Of a stretch of DNA of 64,000 nucleotides, positions 27,556 to 37,082 are shown one piece after another; position 1 is the stretch's first letter; the number at the start of each line of letters is the position of its first letter. The position numbers were made by a program, and so were the translations under genes. This DNA is from Burkholderiales bacterium RIFCSPHIGHO2_12_FULL_63_20 (GTDB lineage: Bacteria; Pseudomonadota; Gammaproteobacteria; Burkholderiales; Burkholderiaceae_C): NCBI GenBank assembly GCA_001770775.1, contig MESA01000034.1, positions 27,605 to 91,604 on the forward strand. Reading direction: 5' to 3'. The notes under the pieces were generated by a model. It was given only the letters and a program-made list of their open reading frames with translations, searched no databases and was not told the DNA's origin.

Positions 27556-28494
27556 TCAGGCTTGAAAAGGGTGAACGGCTTGCCAGTGCCGTGCGATGTC
27601 GATGCGCCGGCACACCCAGACGTGCTCGTGGCGGGCCACGTGGTCCAGGAAGCGTTGGAAGGCCCGGAAGCGACCGGGTCGACCGAGCAGCCGGCAGTGC
27701 ATGCCCACGCTCATCATCTTGGGGGCGTTGTCGCCGTCGGGGTCACCTTCGGCATAGAGCAGATCGAACGTGTCCTTCAGGTAGGTGAAAAAGTCTTCGC
27801 CCTGTGCGTAGCCTTGGGGCAGGGCAAAGCGCATGTCGTTGACGTCCAGCGTGTAGGGCACGATGAGGTGAGGCACGGTCTGGCCGTCGGTACGCGTCAC
27901 GGTGGTCCAGAAGGGCAGGTCGTCACCGTAGTAGTCGCTGTCGTAGACAAAGCCGCCATCGTCGGCCACCAGGCGCCGGGTGTTGGGGCTGTCGCGGCCG
28001 GTGTACCAGCCCAGGGGGCGCTGACCGGTCAGCTCTTCGATGATCTGCATGCCGATGCGCATGTGCTCGCGCTCGGTGGCTTCGTCCACCTGTTGGTAGT
28101 GGATCCAGCGCCAGCCGTGGCAGGCGATTTCGTGGCCCAGGTCAACGAAAGCACGGGTGAGCTCGGGGTGGCGTTGCAGGGCCATGCTCACGCCAAACAC
28201 CGTCAGGGGCCAGCCGCGCTTTTCAAACTCGCGCAGGATGCGCCACACGCCCACGCGGGAGCCGTATTCGTAGATCGATTCCATGCTCAGGTGCCGGTCG
28301 GCATAGGCGGGCGGGTTGGCCATCTCGCTGAGGAACTGCTCGCTGCCAGCATCGCCATGCAGCACGCTGTTCTCGCCGCCTTCTTCGTAGTTGAGCACGA
28401 ACTGCACGGCAATGCGTGCGCCATGGGGCCATTGCGCGTGGGGCGGTGTGCGGCCGTAGCCGATCAGATCGCGAGGGTAGGGGGCGTCGGTCAT
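27556..28494 (-). CDS. puuE: Allantoinase PuuE (polysaccharide deacetylase-like)
   Basis: YPRDLIGYGRTPPHAQWPHGARIAVQFVLNYEEGGENSVLHGDAGSEQFLSEM...GHEIACHGWRWIHYQ. Confidence 0.95.
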   Translation of the reverse strand: MTDAPYPRDLIGYGRTPPHAQWPHGARIAVQFVLNYEEGGENSVLHGDAGSEQFLSEMANPPAYADRHLSMESIYEYGSRVGVWRILREFEKRGWPLTVFGVSMALQRHPELTRAFVDLGHEIACHGWRWIHYQQVDEATEREHMRIGMQIIEELTGQRPLGWYTGRDSPNTRRLVADDGGFVYDSDYYGDDLPFWTTVTRTDGQTVPHLIVPYTLDVNDMRFALPQGYAQGEDFFTYLKDTFDLLYAEGDPDGDNAPKMMSVGMHCRLLGRPGRFRAFQRFLDHVARHEHVWVCRRIDIARHWQAVHPFQA

Positions 28495-28498
28495 GGCA

Positions 28499-29299
28499 TC
28501 AGTTTGGTGTGGGCTTGGCTGGTGAGGCCAGGCCCGGCGTGCGCGGGTGTTCGGTCAATTGGCGCTCCACGGCGGCCAGGTGGTCGTGGAGCAGTTGCAC
28601 GGCACGGTCGGCATCTCGCGCCTCAATGGCCTGGAGGATGTCGACGTGCTCGGCGTTCGAGGTCTCGGCGTCGTCGGCCGACTGGTACATCAGCGAAATG
28701 AGCGAACAGCGCGACACCAGCTCCTGCATCAGGTCGGTCAGCACCTGGTTGCCCAGCACCTGCGCGAGCTTGACGTGGAAGTCGAACAACAGCTTGGTGC
28801 GCGTGGGCACGTCGATGCGTTGCACGGCATCGCGTTCAGCCTGGATGTGGGCGTGGAGTTCACGCAGGTCGGCCTTTGTGATGCAGGCAATCAGGTCGCG
28901 CAACATCTGCGACTCGACCATGCGGCGCACGGCAAACACCTCGCGGGCCTCTTGGATGGAGGGCGACGCGACAAAGGCCCCACGAGCGGGCTCCAGCTTG
29001 ACCAGCTTGAGCTCGGAGAGGCGGTACAGCGCCTGCCTCACGATGGTGCGTGACACCCCGAAACGGTCCCCCAGCTTTTGTTCGACCAGCTTGGTGCCGG
29101 GCTGCAAGCGATGCTCGACGATGGCCCGCGTCACGGACAGCACGATCTGCTCGGTGCTGGAGGTGTCGGCGTCCTGCGGGTCGGCCGCATGGGCAGTCAG
29201 ATCGGTGGGAAAGGCATCCACATCGACCTTGCGTTGCTTGGGCGCCCGGCGTGTTGGCACGACAGGTGCATCAGGTGGCTTGCGTGCGTCACTCATCAT
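28499..29299 (-). CDS. GntR-family transcriptional regulator with FCD domain
   Basis: HRLQPGTKLVEQKLGDRFGVSRTIVRQALYRLSELKLVKLEPARGAFVASPSIQEAREVFAVRRMVE. Confidence 0.93.
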   Translation of the reverse strand: MMSDARKPPDAPVVPTRRAPKQRKVDVDAFPTDLTAHAADPQDADTSSTEQIVLSVTRAIVEHRLQPGTKLVEQKLGDRFGVSRTIVRQALYRLSELKLVKLEPARGAFVASPSIQEAREVFAVRRMVESQMLRDLIACITKADLRELHAHIQAERDAVQRIDVPTRTKLLFDFHVKLAQVLGNQVLTDLMQELVSRCSLISLMYQSADDAETSNAEHVDILQAIEARDADRAVQLLHDHLAAVERQLTEHPRTPGLASPAKPTPN

Positions 29300-29307
29300 G
29301 GTTAAAG

Positions 29308-29315
29308 TGTATACA
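29308..29315. promoter_or_regulatory. Candidate GntR operator core TGTATACA in the gntR/hiuH divergent promoter
   Basis: On the minus strand CAAAACTGTATACA, a 14-mer also at 16155-16168. Confidence 0.65.
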
Positions 29316-29370
29316 GTTTTGCAAATGCTGCGCAAGCTTTCGATCACGCCATGGCCAACCTTGCCTCATC

Positions 29371-29790
29371 ATGACCCAGCCCACTCCTCTTGACCCCGTG
29401 AACCCGCCTTCCACCGGCGGACGCCTGACCACCCATGTGCTGGACACGGTCCACGGCGCGCCGGCTGCAGGCATGGCCATTGCCCTGTACGTGCGCTGTG
29501 ACGCCCCTGGCGGCGCCAGCGCACCCACATGGCAGCTGCTGCGCGAGGTGGTGACCAACGCCGATGGCCGGGTGGACGGCCCGATGCTGGCAGGCACTGA
29601 CTTCCGCTGCGGCGTGTACCGACTGGTCTTTGACGTAGAACGCTATTTCCGTGCCAAGGGCGTGGCCTTGCCCACGCCGGCTTTCCTCGGTCAGGTACCT
29701 TTGGAGTTCGGTGTGGCCGATGCCCAGGCCCACTATCACGTGCCCCTGCTGGTGAGCCCCTGGGCCTATTCCACCTACCGTGGCAGCTGA
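29371..29790 (+). CDS. hiuH: 5-hydroxyisourate hydrolase
   Basis: LTTHVLDTVHGAPAAGMAIALYV...; C-terminal HYHVPLLVSPWAYSTYRGS. Confidence 0.95.
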   Translation: MTQPTPLDPVNPPSTGGRLTTHVLDTVHGAPAAGMAIALYVRCDAPGGASAPTWQLLREVVTNADGRVDGPMLAGTDFRCGVYRLVFDVERYFRAKGVALPTPAFLGQVPLEFGVADAQAHYHVPLLVSPWAYSTYRGS

Positions 29791-29801
29791 AAGGGACCGA
29801 C

Positions 29802-31022
29802 ATGCTTGAAGCCAGCCCCTTGCTGACCTACGCCCTGGAATGGGTCAACCTGCTGTTGCGCTGGACGCACGTGATCGTGGCGATCGCGTGGGCCGGAGCC
29901 TCGTTCTATTTCGTCTGGCTGGACAACCACCTGACCCCACCCACTGATCCCAAGCTCAAAGAGCGAGGGGTGAGCGGCGAGCTGTGGGCCGTGCATGGCG
30001 GCGGGTTCTACAACCCGCAGAAGTACATGGGTGCGCCCCCAGCGCTGCCCAAGCACCTGCACTGGTTCTATTGGGAGAGTTACAGCACCTGGCTCACCGG
30101 CTTTGCCCTGTTCACGGTGATGTACCTGTTCAATGCCGGCACCTTCCTGATCGACAAGAGCCGGTACGACTGGCCTCCGGTGGCCGCGGTGCATGCCGCC
30201 TTGGGTTTCCTCGTGGGCTTCTGGCTGATCTACGACGTGCTGTGCCGCACCGTGGGTCGCCGCCCGAACAGCGAGCGCTTGCTGGGGGCGCTGGTGTTTG
30301 CCGTGGTGGTGGGCGCCAGCTGGCTGGCCTGCCAGCTGTTTGCCGGCCGCGCAGCCTTCTTGCTGGTGGGGGCGATGGTGGCCACGGCCATGAGCGCCAA
30401 CGTGTTCTTCTGGATCATTCCGGGGCAGCGCAAGGTGGTGGCGGCCATGCGGGCCGGTGAGCCGGTGGACCCGCTGCACGGCCTGCGCGGCAAGCAGCGT
30501 AGCGTGCACAACACCTACTTCACCCTGCCGGTATTGTTTGCGATGTTGAGCAACCACTACGGCTGGGCCTACAGTCACCCGCACAACTGGCTGGTGCTGG
30601 TGCTGATCATGCTGGCGGGGGCCTTGATCCGACAGTTCTTTGTGGCGCGTCACAAGACCGAGATGGCCGGGCAGCGTGCGCCCTGGGGCTGGGCGATCGC
30701 CAGCGTGGGCATCTTGCTGGGTGTGGCCGTGTGGTTGGCACCGGCGCCGGGGCCCGCGACCCCGGTGGCGGCGCTGAACGAAACCCCCGCGCAGCGCCTC
30801 GCCCTGGCTCAGAACGTGATCGAGCAGCGTTGCCTGATGTGTCACAACGCCCAACTGGCCAGCAAGGGCGTGCGGCTGGACAGCCCTGAGGCCCTCAGCC
30901 AGCACGCGCAAAACATTTACCAGCAGGCCGTGGTGCTCAAGGCCATGCCCATGAACAACGCCACCCAGATCACCGACGCAGAGCGGGCGGTGCTGGCGCG
31001 CTGGTTCAGGTCCCTGCCTTGA
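29802..31022 (+). CDS. puuD: Membrane urate hydroxylase PuuD with C-terminal cytochrome c domain
   Basis: LEWVNLLLRWTHVIVAIAWAGASFYFVWLDNHLTPP; C-terminal VIEQRCLMCHNAQL haem motif. Confidence 0.94.
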   Translation: MLEASPLLTYALEWVNLLLRWTHVIVAIAWAGASFYFVWLDNHLTPPTDPKLKERGVSGELWAVHGGGFYNPQKYMGAPPALPKHLHWFYWESYSTWLTGFALFTVMYLFNAGTFLIDKSRYDWPPVAAVHAALGFLVGFWLIYDVLCRTVGRRPNSERLLGALVFAVVVGASWLACQLFAGRAAFLLVGAMVATAMSANVFFWIIPGQRKVVAAMRAGEPVDPLHGLRGKQRSVHNTYFTLPVLFAMLSNHYGWAYSHPHNWLVLVLIMLAGALIRQFFVARHKTEMAGQRAPWGWAIASVGILLGVAVWLAPAPGPATPVAALNETPAQRLALAQNVIEQRCLMCHNAQLASKGVRLDSPEALSQHAQNIYQQAVVLKAMPMNNATQITDAERAVLARWFRSLP

Positions 31023-31242
31023 GCCCAGGCAGTTGAAGGCGGGCGGCGGCGGCCTGGATACAGGAACGCTTGGCCGGGGCACTCATGCGCTGCCAGCCCG
31101 CGATGTCATCGATCGTGCGGCCGCATGAGGCACACAACGAGGTGAAGGGCTCGCCCTTGGCCAGTCGACGGTGAACCACCCGGCATTGCCGGATGCAGGG
31201 GCTGGCGGGTTCGTTGCTCGGTGCGAGCGGGGTCGTCGGCAC
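31006..31242 (-). CDS. DUF1289 family protein
   Basis: SPCIRQCRVV...FTSLCASCGRTIDDIAGWQRMS cysteine pattern; 3' end overlaps puuD by 17 bp. Confidence 0.85.
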   Translation of the reverse strand: MPTTPLAPSNEPASPCIRQCRVVHRRLAKGEPFTSLCASCGRTIDDIAGWQRMSAPAKRSCIQAAAARLQLPGLKAGT

Positions 31243-31261
31243 GGTGTGGATCGCTAGCGTG

Positions 31262-31302
31262 TCACAAAAAGAAAAGCCCGCCCATCTGAAGACGAGCGGG
31301 CG
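31262..31302 (-). terminator. Minus-strand intrinsic terminator downstream of the Lon-like gene / intergenic RNA candidate
   Basis: Minus strand GCCCGCtcgtcttcagatggGCGGGCTTTTCTTTTT. Confidence 0.7.
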
Positions 31303-31515
31303 AATGTGCAGGGATGAAGATCACGCTGCACGCCGACTCAGGGAGGAAAGCCGGATCTCACGGATGAGATGACGACATGTTACACACTTGTATCGTGTCT
31401 GAGCCATCCAGAGCGCCACCTTTGTCCGAAAAGCGGAGCTTGTCACGGATTTGCCTTAATTTGAGGCACTCCAAGCTTTCCCCCTGGGGGGAACCCTCAA
31501 ACCCCAAGCTTGCCA

Positions 31516-31545
31516 ACAAGGTTGTCCACAGGATGCGGGGATAAG
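31516..31545. promoter_or_regulatory. DnaA-box-like inverted dyad (TTATCCCCG...TGTGGACAA)
   Basis: Minus strand CTTATCCCCGCATCCTGTGGACAACCTTGT; related element at 37083-37111. Confidence 0.45.
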
Positions 31546-34026
31546 TCAGGGCTGGCTTTCCTCGTCGCCATGGCCTACCCCCTTGGCTTTGGCCTTGTGA
31601 TGCGGGCCGTCCCCGGCCTCATCGTCCTCAGCTTCTTCCTTCTCTTCCCAAAGCTCGGTCAGCTCCTTCAGGCGGGCCATCACCCGGTGGTTGACGCTGC
31701 CAGGGGGATACTCGCCCTGCGCGTCGGGCTCGCCCGCCGGGATCCCCGTCAGCAAGGTGATCGCCTGGTCCACGCTGTCCACCGCCCACACGTGGAACCG
31801 CCCCGCGGCCACGGCCTCCACCACATCGTGGCGCAGCATCAAATGCTGGACGTTCGATGACGGGATCAACACACCTTGCGCCCCGCTCAAACCTCGGGCG
31901 GCACAGATGTCAAAAAAACCTTCGATCTTTTCATTGACGCCACCGATGGCCTGCACCTGCCCCAACTGGTTGATGGAGCCGGTGACTGCCAGCGCCTGCT
32001 GGATGGGTGCCTTGGCCAGGTCGGACAGCAGGGCGCAGGTTTCGGCCAGCGAGGCGCTGTCGCCATCGATGTGGCCGTAGGACTGCTCGAACACCAGGCT
32101 GGCCGACAGGGACAGTGGCTGGTTGCGTGCGTAGCGGCCGCCCAGGAAGGACGACAGGATCAATACGCCCTTGGAGTGCAGCGCGCCCGAGAGTTTGACC
32201 TCGCGCTCGATGTTGAGCACCTCGCCTTCGCCCAGGCGCGTGATGGCCGTGATGCGGCTGGGCTGGCCGAAGGCGAAATCACCCAGGTCCAGCACCGACA
32301 GGCCATTGACCTGCCCCTGCACGGCCCCTTGCGTGTCGATGAGGATGATGCCGCGCAGGATGGCTTCGTTCAGCTCCGAGCGCACGCGGTCGTGGCGGCG
32401 GATCTGCGCGTCCATGGCCTGCTGCACATGGGTGGCGGCCACCGTGCCATGGCCGGACTGCCGGGCCCAGTAATCGGCCTCGCGCATCAGATCGGCCACG
32501 CGGCGGATGTGGGTGCTCAGGCGCTGGGTGTCCTCCACCATGCGGGCGCTGAAGTCGATCACCCGCGCCACGGCGCCGCGGTCGAAGGGCAGCAACTTGT
32601 CCTTGCGGGTGAGGGTGGCCACCATGCGCGCATAAAGCATGTGCGTGTCGGGGTTGCGCTCGATGCGGTCTTCGAAATCAGCCGACACCTTGAACAGCTC
32701 GCCGAAGTCCGGGTCGTACTCCTGCAGCAGGTAGTAAAACAGGCGGTCGCCAAACAGAATGACCTTCACGTGCAGCGGGATGGGCTCAGGCTCCAGCGAG
32801 ACGGTACTGACCAGGCTGTACATCTGCGCCAGCGACTCCAGCCGTATCTCGCGTGACTGGATGGCGCGCTTGAGGCTTTCCCAGGCGAAGGGCTGCATGA
32901 GCAGCTTGCGCACGTCCAGCAGCAGGTAGCCGCCGTTGGCGTGGTGCAGCGCGCCGGCCTGGATCAGCGTGAAGTCGGTGACCAGGGCGCCGAATTGCTG
33001 CAGGTGCTCGATGCGGCCGATCAGGTTGCCGTAGGTCGGGTTGTCTTCGGTCACCACGGGTGCGCCTGAGCCCGCTTTCTGCGTGACCAGCACGTTCACC
33101 TGGTAGCGGTGGAAGGTTTCGTGCGTGACGAAGGCCAGACCGCCGCCCATCTGCGTGGTCTCGTCGGGGTTCTTGAAGTCGTCGACATGCTCGACCATGT
33201 CCTGCTGCACCACGTCCAGATGGGCCAGCACGGCGGGCACGTCGGCGAAGCGGGCGCGGATGTCGTCCAGGGCGTGCTTGACGGTCAGCAGCGTGTTGTC
33301 CTGGTTGAGTTGCTTGACCTGCTCGGCGCGCTCCTTGCGCCAGCGCGGCAGCATCTCCAGGATCTTGCCCAGCTTGTCCTGCAAGCCGCTGATGGCCGTC
33401 GCAATGCGTTGCTTCTCGTCGTCGGGCAGCTTGTTGAAGTCGTCGGGCGGGATGACCTCGCCGTCGCGCGTGGGGACGAAGGTGAAGCCGCTCGGGGTGC
33501 GCAGCAGAAAGATCTGCTGGCTTTCGGCCTCGTCGCCCAGGGCTTTGAGCGCGGCTTCTTCACGCTGGCTGAAGGCGTGCTGGATGGCCTCGGCCTTGGA
33601 CCGGTACTCGTCGCTTTCGAACAGGCCAGGGATGGCGCTGCGCAGGTAGTCCACCAGCTTGGCCATCTGGTCGCGCAAGTCGGCACCGCGTCCGGGGGGC
33701 AGGCTCAGGGCCTGTGGCTTGTGGGGCTGCTTGAAGTTGTGCAGGTAGCACCACTCCAGTGGGTCGGCCTCGGTGGGCGTCTTGTGGGCCAGCAGTTGCC
33801 GCACCATGCTGCGCTTGCCCATGCCCGAGGGGCCTTGCACATAGATGTTGTAGCCCTCATGGCGCATGCCAGTGCCGAACTGCACCGCTTCCATGGCGCG
33901 CATCTGGCCGATCAGCTCGCCCAGGTCTTCCAGCTCGGCCGTGGTCTGAAAATCGAACTGATGCGGGTCGCAGGTGTGATGCAGTTGCTTGGCAGACAGG
34001 GCGGGCAGGTCGGTCACCGAGGTCAT
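31546..34026 (-). CDS. Lon-like (LonBA-type) AAA+ ATP-dependent protease
   Basis: Walker A QGPSGMGKRS; catalytic Ser YGHIDGDSASLAE; catalytic Lys AIGGVNEKIEGFFDICAARGL. Confidence 0.92.
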   Translation of the reverse strand: MTSVTDLPALSAKQLHHTCDPHQFDFQTTAELEDLGELIGQMRAMEAVQFGTGMRHEGYNIYVQGPSGMGKRSMVRQLLAHKTPTEADPLEWCYLHNFKQPHKPQALSLPPGRGADLRDQMAKLVDYLRSAIPGLFESDEYRSKAEAIQHAFSQREEAALKALGDEAESQQIFLLRTPSGFTFVPTRDGEVIPPDDFNKLPDDEKQRIATAISGLQDKLGKILEMLPRWRKERAEQVKQLNQDNTLLTVKHALDDIRARFADVPAVLAHLDVVQQDMVEHVDDFKNPDETTQMGGGLAFVTHETFHRYQVNVLVTQKAGSGAPVVTEDNPTYGNLIGRIEHLQQFGALVTDFTLIQAGALHHANGGYLLLDVRKLLMQPFAWESLKRAIQSREIRLESLAQMYSLVSTVSLEPEPIPLHVKVILFGDRLFYYLLQEYDPDFGELFKVSADFEDRIERNPDTHMLYARMVATLTRKDKLLPFDRGAVARVIDFSARMVEDTQRLSTHIRRVADLMREADYWARQSGHGTVAATHVQQAMDAQIRRHDRVRSELNEAILRGIILIDTQGAVQGQVNGLSVLDLGDFAFGQPSRITAITRLGEGEVLNIEREVKLSGALHSKGVLILSSFLGGRYARNQPLSLSASLVFEQSYGHIDGDSASLAETCALLSDLAKAPIQQALAVTGSINQLGQVQAIGGVNEKIEGFFDICAARGLSGAQGVLIPSSNVQHLMLRHDVVEAVAAGRFHVWAVDSVDQAITLLTGIPAGEPDAQGEYPPGSVNHRVMARLKELTELWEEKEEAEDDEAGDGPHHKAKAKGVGHGDEESQP

Positions 34027-34056
34027 GGCAGGTGGGCGCACTGCGCGGGGCAGCGG

Positions 34057-35268
34057 CTAAGCGGCGAGGTGACCAGTTTGCACCATCGTGGGCTCAACAC
34101 ACACTTGATTGCGTCCGTCGTGCTTGGCTCGATAGAGGGCTTGGTCGGCCCGCGCGAGCAAGGCATCGACGGTGTCCCCCGTGGGGCGCCATTGGGCGAT
34201 GCCGATGCTGACGGTACAGGCCAGGTGTTGACCTCCCCAGGGGATGGGCAGCAGGCGCAGACTGTCACAGAGCTTGTCGGCCAGATGGCAGGCTTCGGCA
34301 CGGCTGGTGCCGGGCAGCAAGACCAGGAACTCCTCACCGCCCCAGCGGGCCACCACATCGGTGGTGCGCAGTTGCTTGCGCAGATGTTGCGCCACGGCAC
34401 GCAAAGTGTGGTCACCCGCCGCATGACCGAGCCGGTCGTTGATCTGCTTGAAATGGTCGATGTCGATCATCAGCGCCGAGAAAGGGGTGCCCACGCGCCG
34501 TGCCCGGTGTCGCTCCTGGGTGAGCGCATCTTCCATGGCGTGGCGGTTGAGCAGGCCGGTCAGGCGGTCATGTCGCGCCGCCTTGCGCAGTTGGTTGCCC
34601 AGTTTGAAGATCACCAGCCCGAACAGTGTCAGTTGCAGGCTCAATGACAGCAGCACCCACAGCATGGCCGACGTCAGGCTGATCGAGGTGCCCTCGATGC
34701 TGGTCTGGATCAGCTGCTGCGGGCTCAGCAAGGCCATGACAGCCCGGTGCACCAATACCAGCGCACCCAGGATGCTGGGAAGGGTGAACAGCGCCATCCA
34801 TCGGCGGCGCTGAATCTCTTGGCGCATGTGGCGCCATACGATCCATGACGTCCACAGGCAGCACAGGGCCGATATGGCGGAGGTGCTGGCCACACGCCAG
34901 GGCGCGTCTGCATGGGTCGGCCACAGCCACAGGGTCGCAAGCAGCAGAACCAAGATGCCGATGGCGCGGCGGTCGTCAGCGCCTTGCCCGGTGAACAGCA
35001 GCAAACCGCGCGTCTGTAACAGCAGCGCACCCACGAACAGGGTGTTGCCGAGCAGGCGCACCGTCTCCATCTGCGCATGTGCACTGACCACGTAATTCAG
35101 GAACGAGCCACCGCTGAGCAAGGAGAAGCTGGCCCAGTGCCAGGCAGGGCGGCGCACGTCCTTGAGCAGCCATCCAGTGATCACCCACGCCAGGGCGATC
35201 ACCCCTTCCTGGAGGAAGGCCATGGCCAAGCCGATCTGTGCGGGCTGCAAGTCGTTCAGGGGAGGCAT
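34057..35268 (-). CDS. Membrane diguanylate cyclase (GGDEF)
   Basis: Hydrophobic N-terminus; DRLTGLLNRHAMEDALTQE...MIDIDHFKQINDRLGHAAGD...VARWGGEEFLVLLPGT. Confidence 0.93.
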   Translation of the reverse strand: MPPLNDLQPAQIGLAMAFLQEGVIALAWVITGWLLKDVRRPAWHWASFSLLSGGSFLNYVVSAHAQMETVRLLGNTLFVGALLLQTRGLLLFTGQGADDRRAIGILVLLLATLWLWPTHADAPWRVASTSAISALCCLWTSWIVWRHMRQEIQRRRWMALFTLPSILGALVLVHRAVMALLSPQQLIQTSIEGTSISLTSAMLWVLLSLSLQLTLFGLVIFKLGNQLRKAARHDRLTGLLNRHAMEDALTQERHRARRVGTPFSALMIDIDHFKQINDRLGHAAGDHTLRAVAQHLRKQLRTTDVVARWGGEEFLVLLPGTSRAEACHLADKLCDSLRLLPIPWGGQHLACTVSIGIAQWRPTGDTVDALLARADQALYRAKHDGRNQVCVEPTMVQTGHLAA

Positions 35269-35489
35269 GTATCGTCAAGAGGCTTTGCTGCAAAGGACAC
35301 CTGAATACCGCGAATGCCCTGAAGAACTGTCAGGGCGTGAGCGCGGTGCTAGAGTGCCGTGACGGCCCTTGATGCCCCGTTGCTCGGCGTCAGATGAAGG
35401 TGGCGCGACCTGCGACCTTGTGCAGACTGCATCCCTGTTGTTTTATATATTGGGACGTATTTTTACCATACTGTGATGAAGGTTGACAT

Positions 35490-35816
35490 ATGAGTGGCGG
35501 CGCGCACTGGCTTTATCTGGTGGTGGCCGGACTGTTCGAAATCGGCTGGCCCCTGGGCTTGAAGCTGGCCTCCCACCCCTCCATGAGGCTCTGGGGGGTG
35601 TTGCTCGCTGTCGTCTGCATGGGCCTGAGCGGGCTGTTCCTGTGGCTGGCGCTCAAGGGCATCCCCATGGGGTCGGCCTATGCGGTGTGGACCGGCATTG
35701 GTGCGGCCGGAGCCTTCCTGGTGGGGGTGTTCTTTTTCGGCGACCCCAGTCTGCTGCTGCGCTGGGTTGGATTGGGCCTGATCGTCGCCGGGGTAGTCTG
35801 CCTGAAACTGGCTTGA
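35490..35816 (+). CDS. sugE: SMR family transporter of SugE/Gdx type
   Basis: GLFEIGWPLGLKLA and KGIPMGSAYAVWTGIGAAGAF; 108 aa, 4 TM. Confidence 0.88.
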   Translation: MSGGAHWLYLVVAGLFEIGWPLGLKLASHPSMRLWGVLLAVVCMGLSGLFLWLALKGIPMGSAYAVWTGIGAAGAFLVGVFFFGDPSLLLRWVGLGLIVAGVVCLKLA

Positions 35817-35857
35817 TGGGTGGATCACGCCAAGCCACCGGCATGGTGACGGCGGCC

Positions 35858-36997
35858 TCAGGGCCGAGCCGCGCTGCTCGGGTGGCTGTCGATGTACCGG
35901 GTGTGAATGTCCGCGACGGCTGCCCGTTGTGCCACCAGCGCGTTCACGCACTCCGTATCCAGTTTGCCTTCATCGGCCAGGCGCTGCAGTTCCGCGAAGG
36001 CCTCGTCCAGCGACCATTCTTTTTTGTAGGGACGCAGCGCTGTCAGTGCATCAAAAATATCAGCCACGGCCACGATGCGGGCCTCCACCGGGATGGCGTC
36101 GCCCTGGATCCCTTGGGGGTAGCCTGAACCATCAAGCATCTCGTGGTGGTGTTGCACGATGTTGCGCAGCAGATCGCTTTCCGGGAAGTGACACTCGCCT
36201 TCTTTGCCGATGATGCGTTCGATGATCTCGACGCCCTTGGCCACATGGCTGTCCATGATGGCGCGCTCCTCAGGGTCCAGTCGGCCGGGCTTGAGCAGAA
36301 TGCGGTCGGGGACGCCAATCTTGCCGATGTCGTGCATCGGGGCAAACAGGTACACGCCTTCGACGAACTCGTCGTTGAGACCACGCTGGGGTGCAATGGC
36401 GCGTGCGATCAGGCGCGAGTAACGCGCCATGCGGTCCAGGTGGGCACCGGTTTCGAAGTCACGCAACTCGGTGAGTTCGCGCGCCAGCTTGGTCGACTCG
36501 ATCATGGCCCGGATGGTGGCCATCTCGCTGGAGATCATCATGCTGATCAGGCTGGTGTAGAGCACCAGATCGCGTTGCACTTGGGGGGTGAACGCCGCCC
36601 GCTGACATGAATCGAAAAAGATGAAGCCGAGCAACTTTCCGTGCTCGAACAAAGGCACGGTGAAGGACGATTGGTAACCTTGGGCCTTGAGCCACTGGCT
36701 GTGCGCCGTGTCGGCGTGGATGGCCGATGCGATGTCGTCGAGCACCCGAAAGTCACCACTCTGGGCAAGCTGACTCAGGGCGCGGCTGTTGGACAGCGAG
36801 GCCTCGTAACCCACGATGGCTTCGCCCGTGCGCGTGCTGTTGATGAAGGTCTTGAGCTGATCGTCCTTGGCCTCGTAAAGCGCGCAGGCGATGCGGTCAA
36901 CGATCGGGACGGTTTCCAGCAGGCGGGTGTGCAGGGCAGACAGGCGCTCTGTGAGGGTGCCGGAGTTGGCGATGACCGCCAGGGACGCGAGGTACAT
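35858..36997 (-). CDS. GAF-HD-GYP domain protein (predicted c-di-GMP phosphodiesterase)
   Basis: MHDIGKIGVPDRILLKPGRLDPEERAIMDSHVAKGVEII...HHHEMLDGSGYPQGIQGDAIPVEARIVAVADIFDALTALRPYK. Confidence 0.93.
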   Translation of the reverse strand: MYLASLAVIANSGTLTERLSALHTRLLETVPIVDRIACALYEAKDDQLKTFINSTRTGEAIVGYEASLSNSRALSQLAQSGDFRVLDDIASAIHADTAHSQWLKAQGYQSSFTVPLFEHGKLLGFIFFDSCQRAAFTPQVQRDLVLYTSLISMMISSEMATIRAMIESTKLARELTELRDFETGAHLDRMARYSRLIARAIAPQRGLNDEFVEGVYLFAPMHDIGKIGVPDRILLKPGRLDPEERAIMDSHVAKGVEIIERIIGKEGECHFPESDLLRNIVQHHHEMLDGSGYPQGIQGDAIPVEARIVAVADIFDALTALRPYKKEWSLDEAFAELQRLADEGKLDTECVNALVAQRAAVADIHTRYIDSHPSSAARP

Positions 36998-37082
36998 GGA
37001 TCAGGGAAAATCAGGAGAACGGTCGAGCTTATACAGATTTCCGAAAATCCCAGTCATGCCCTTGGGGATGGACGGGATCGAG

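Noticed and set aside
35293-35489. Possible guanidine riboswitch upstream of the SugE-like gene
   Set aside because: Some inverted repeats are present (GCCCTG...CAGGGC, GCCGTgACGGC), but I could not find the conserved ykkC, mini-ykkC ACGR-loop or ykkC-III motifs.
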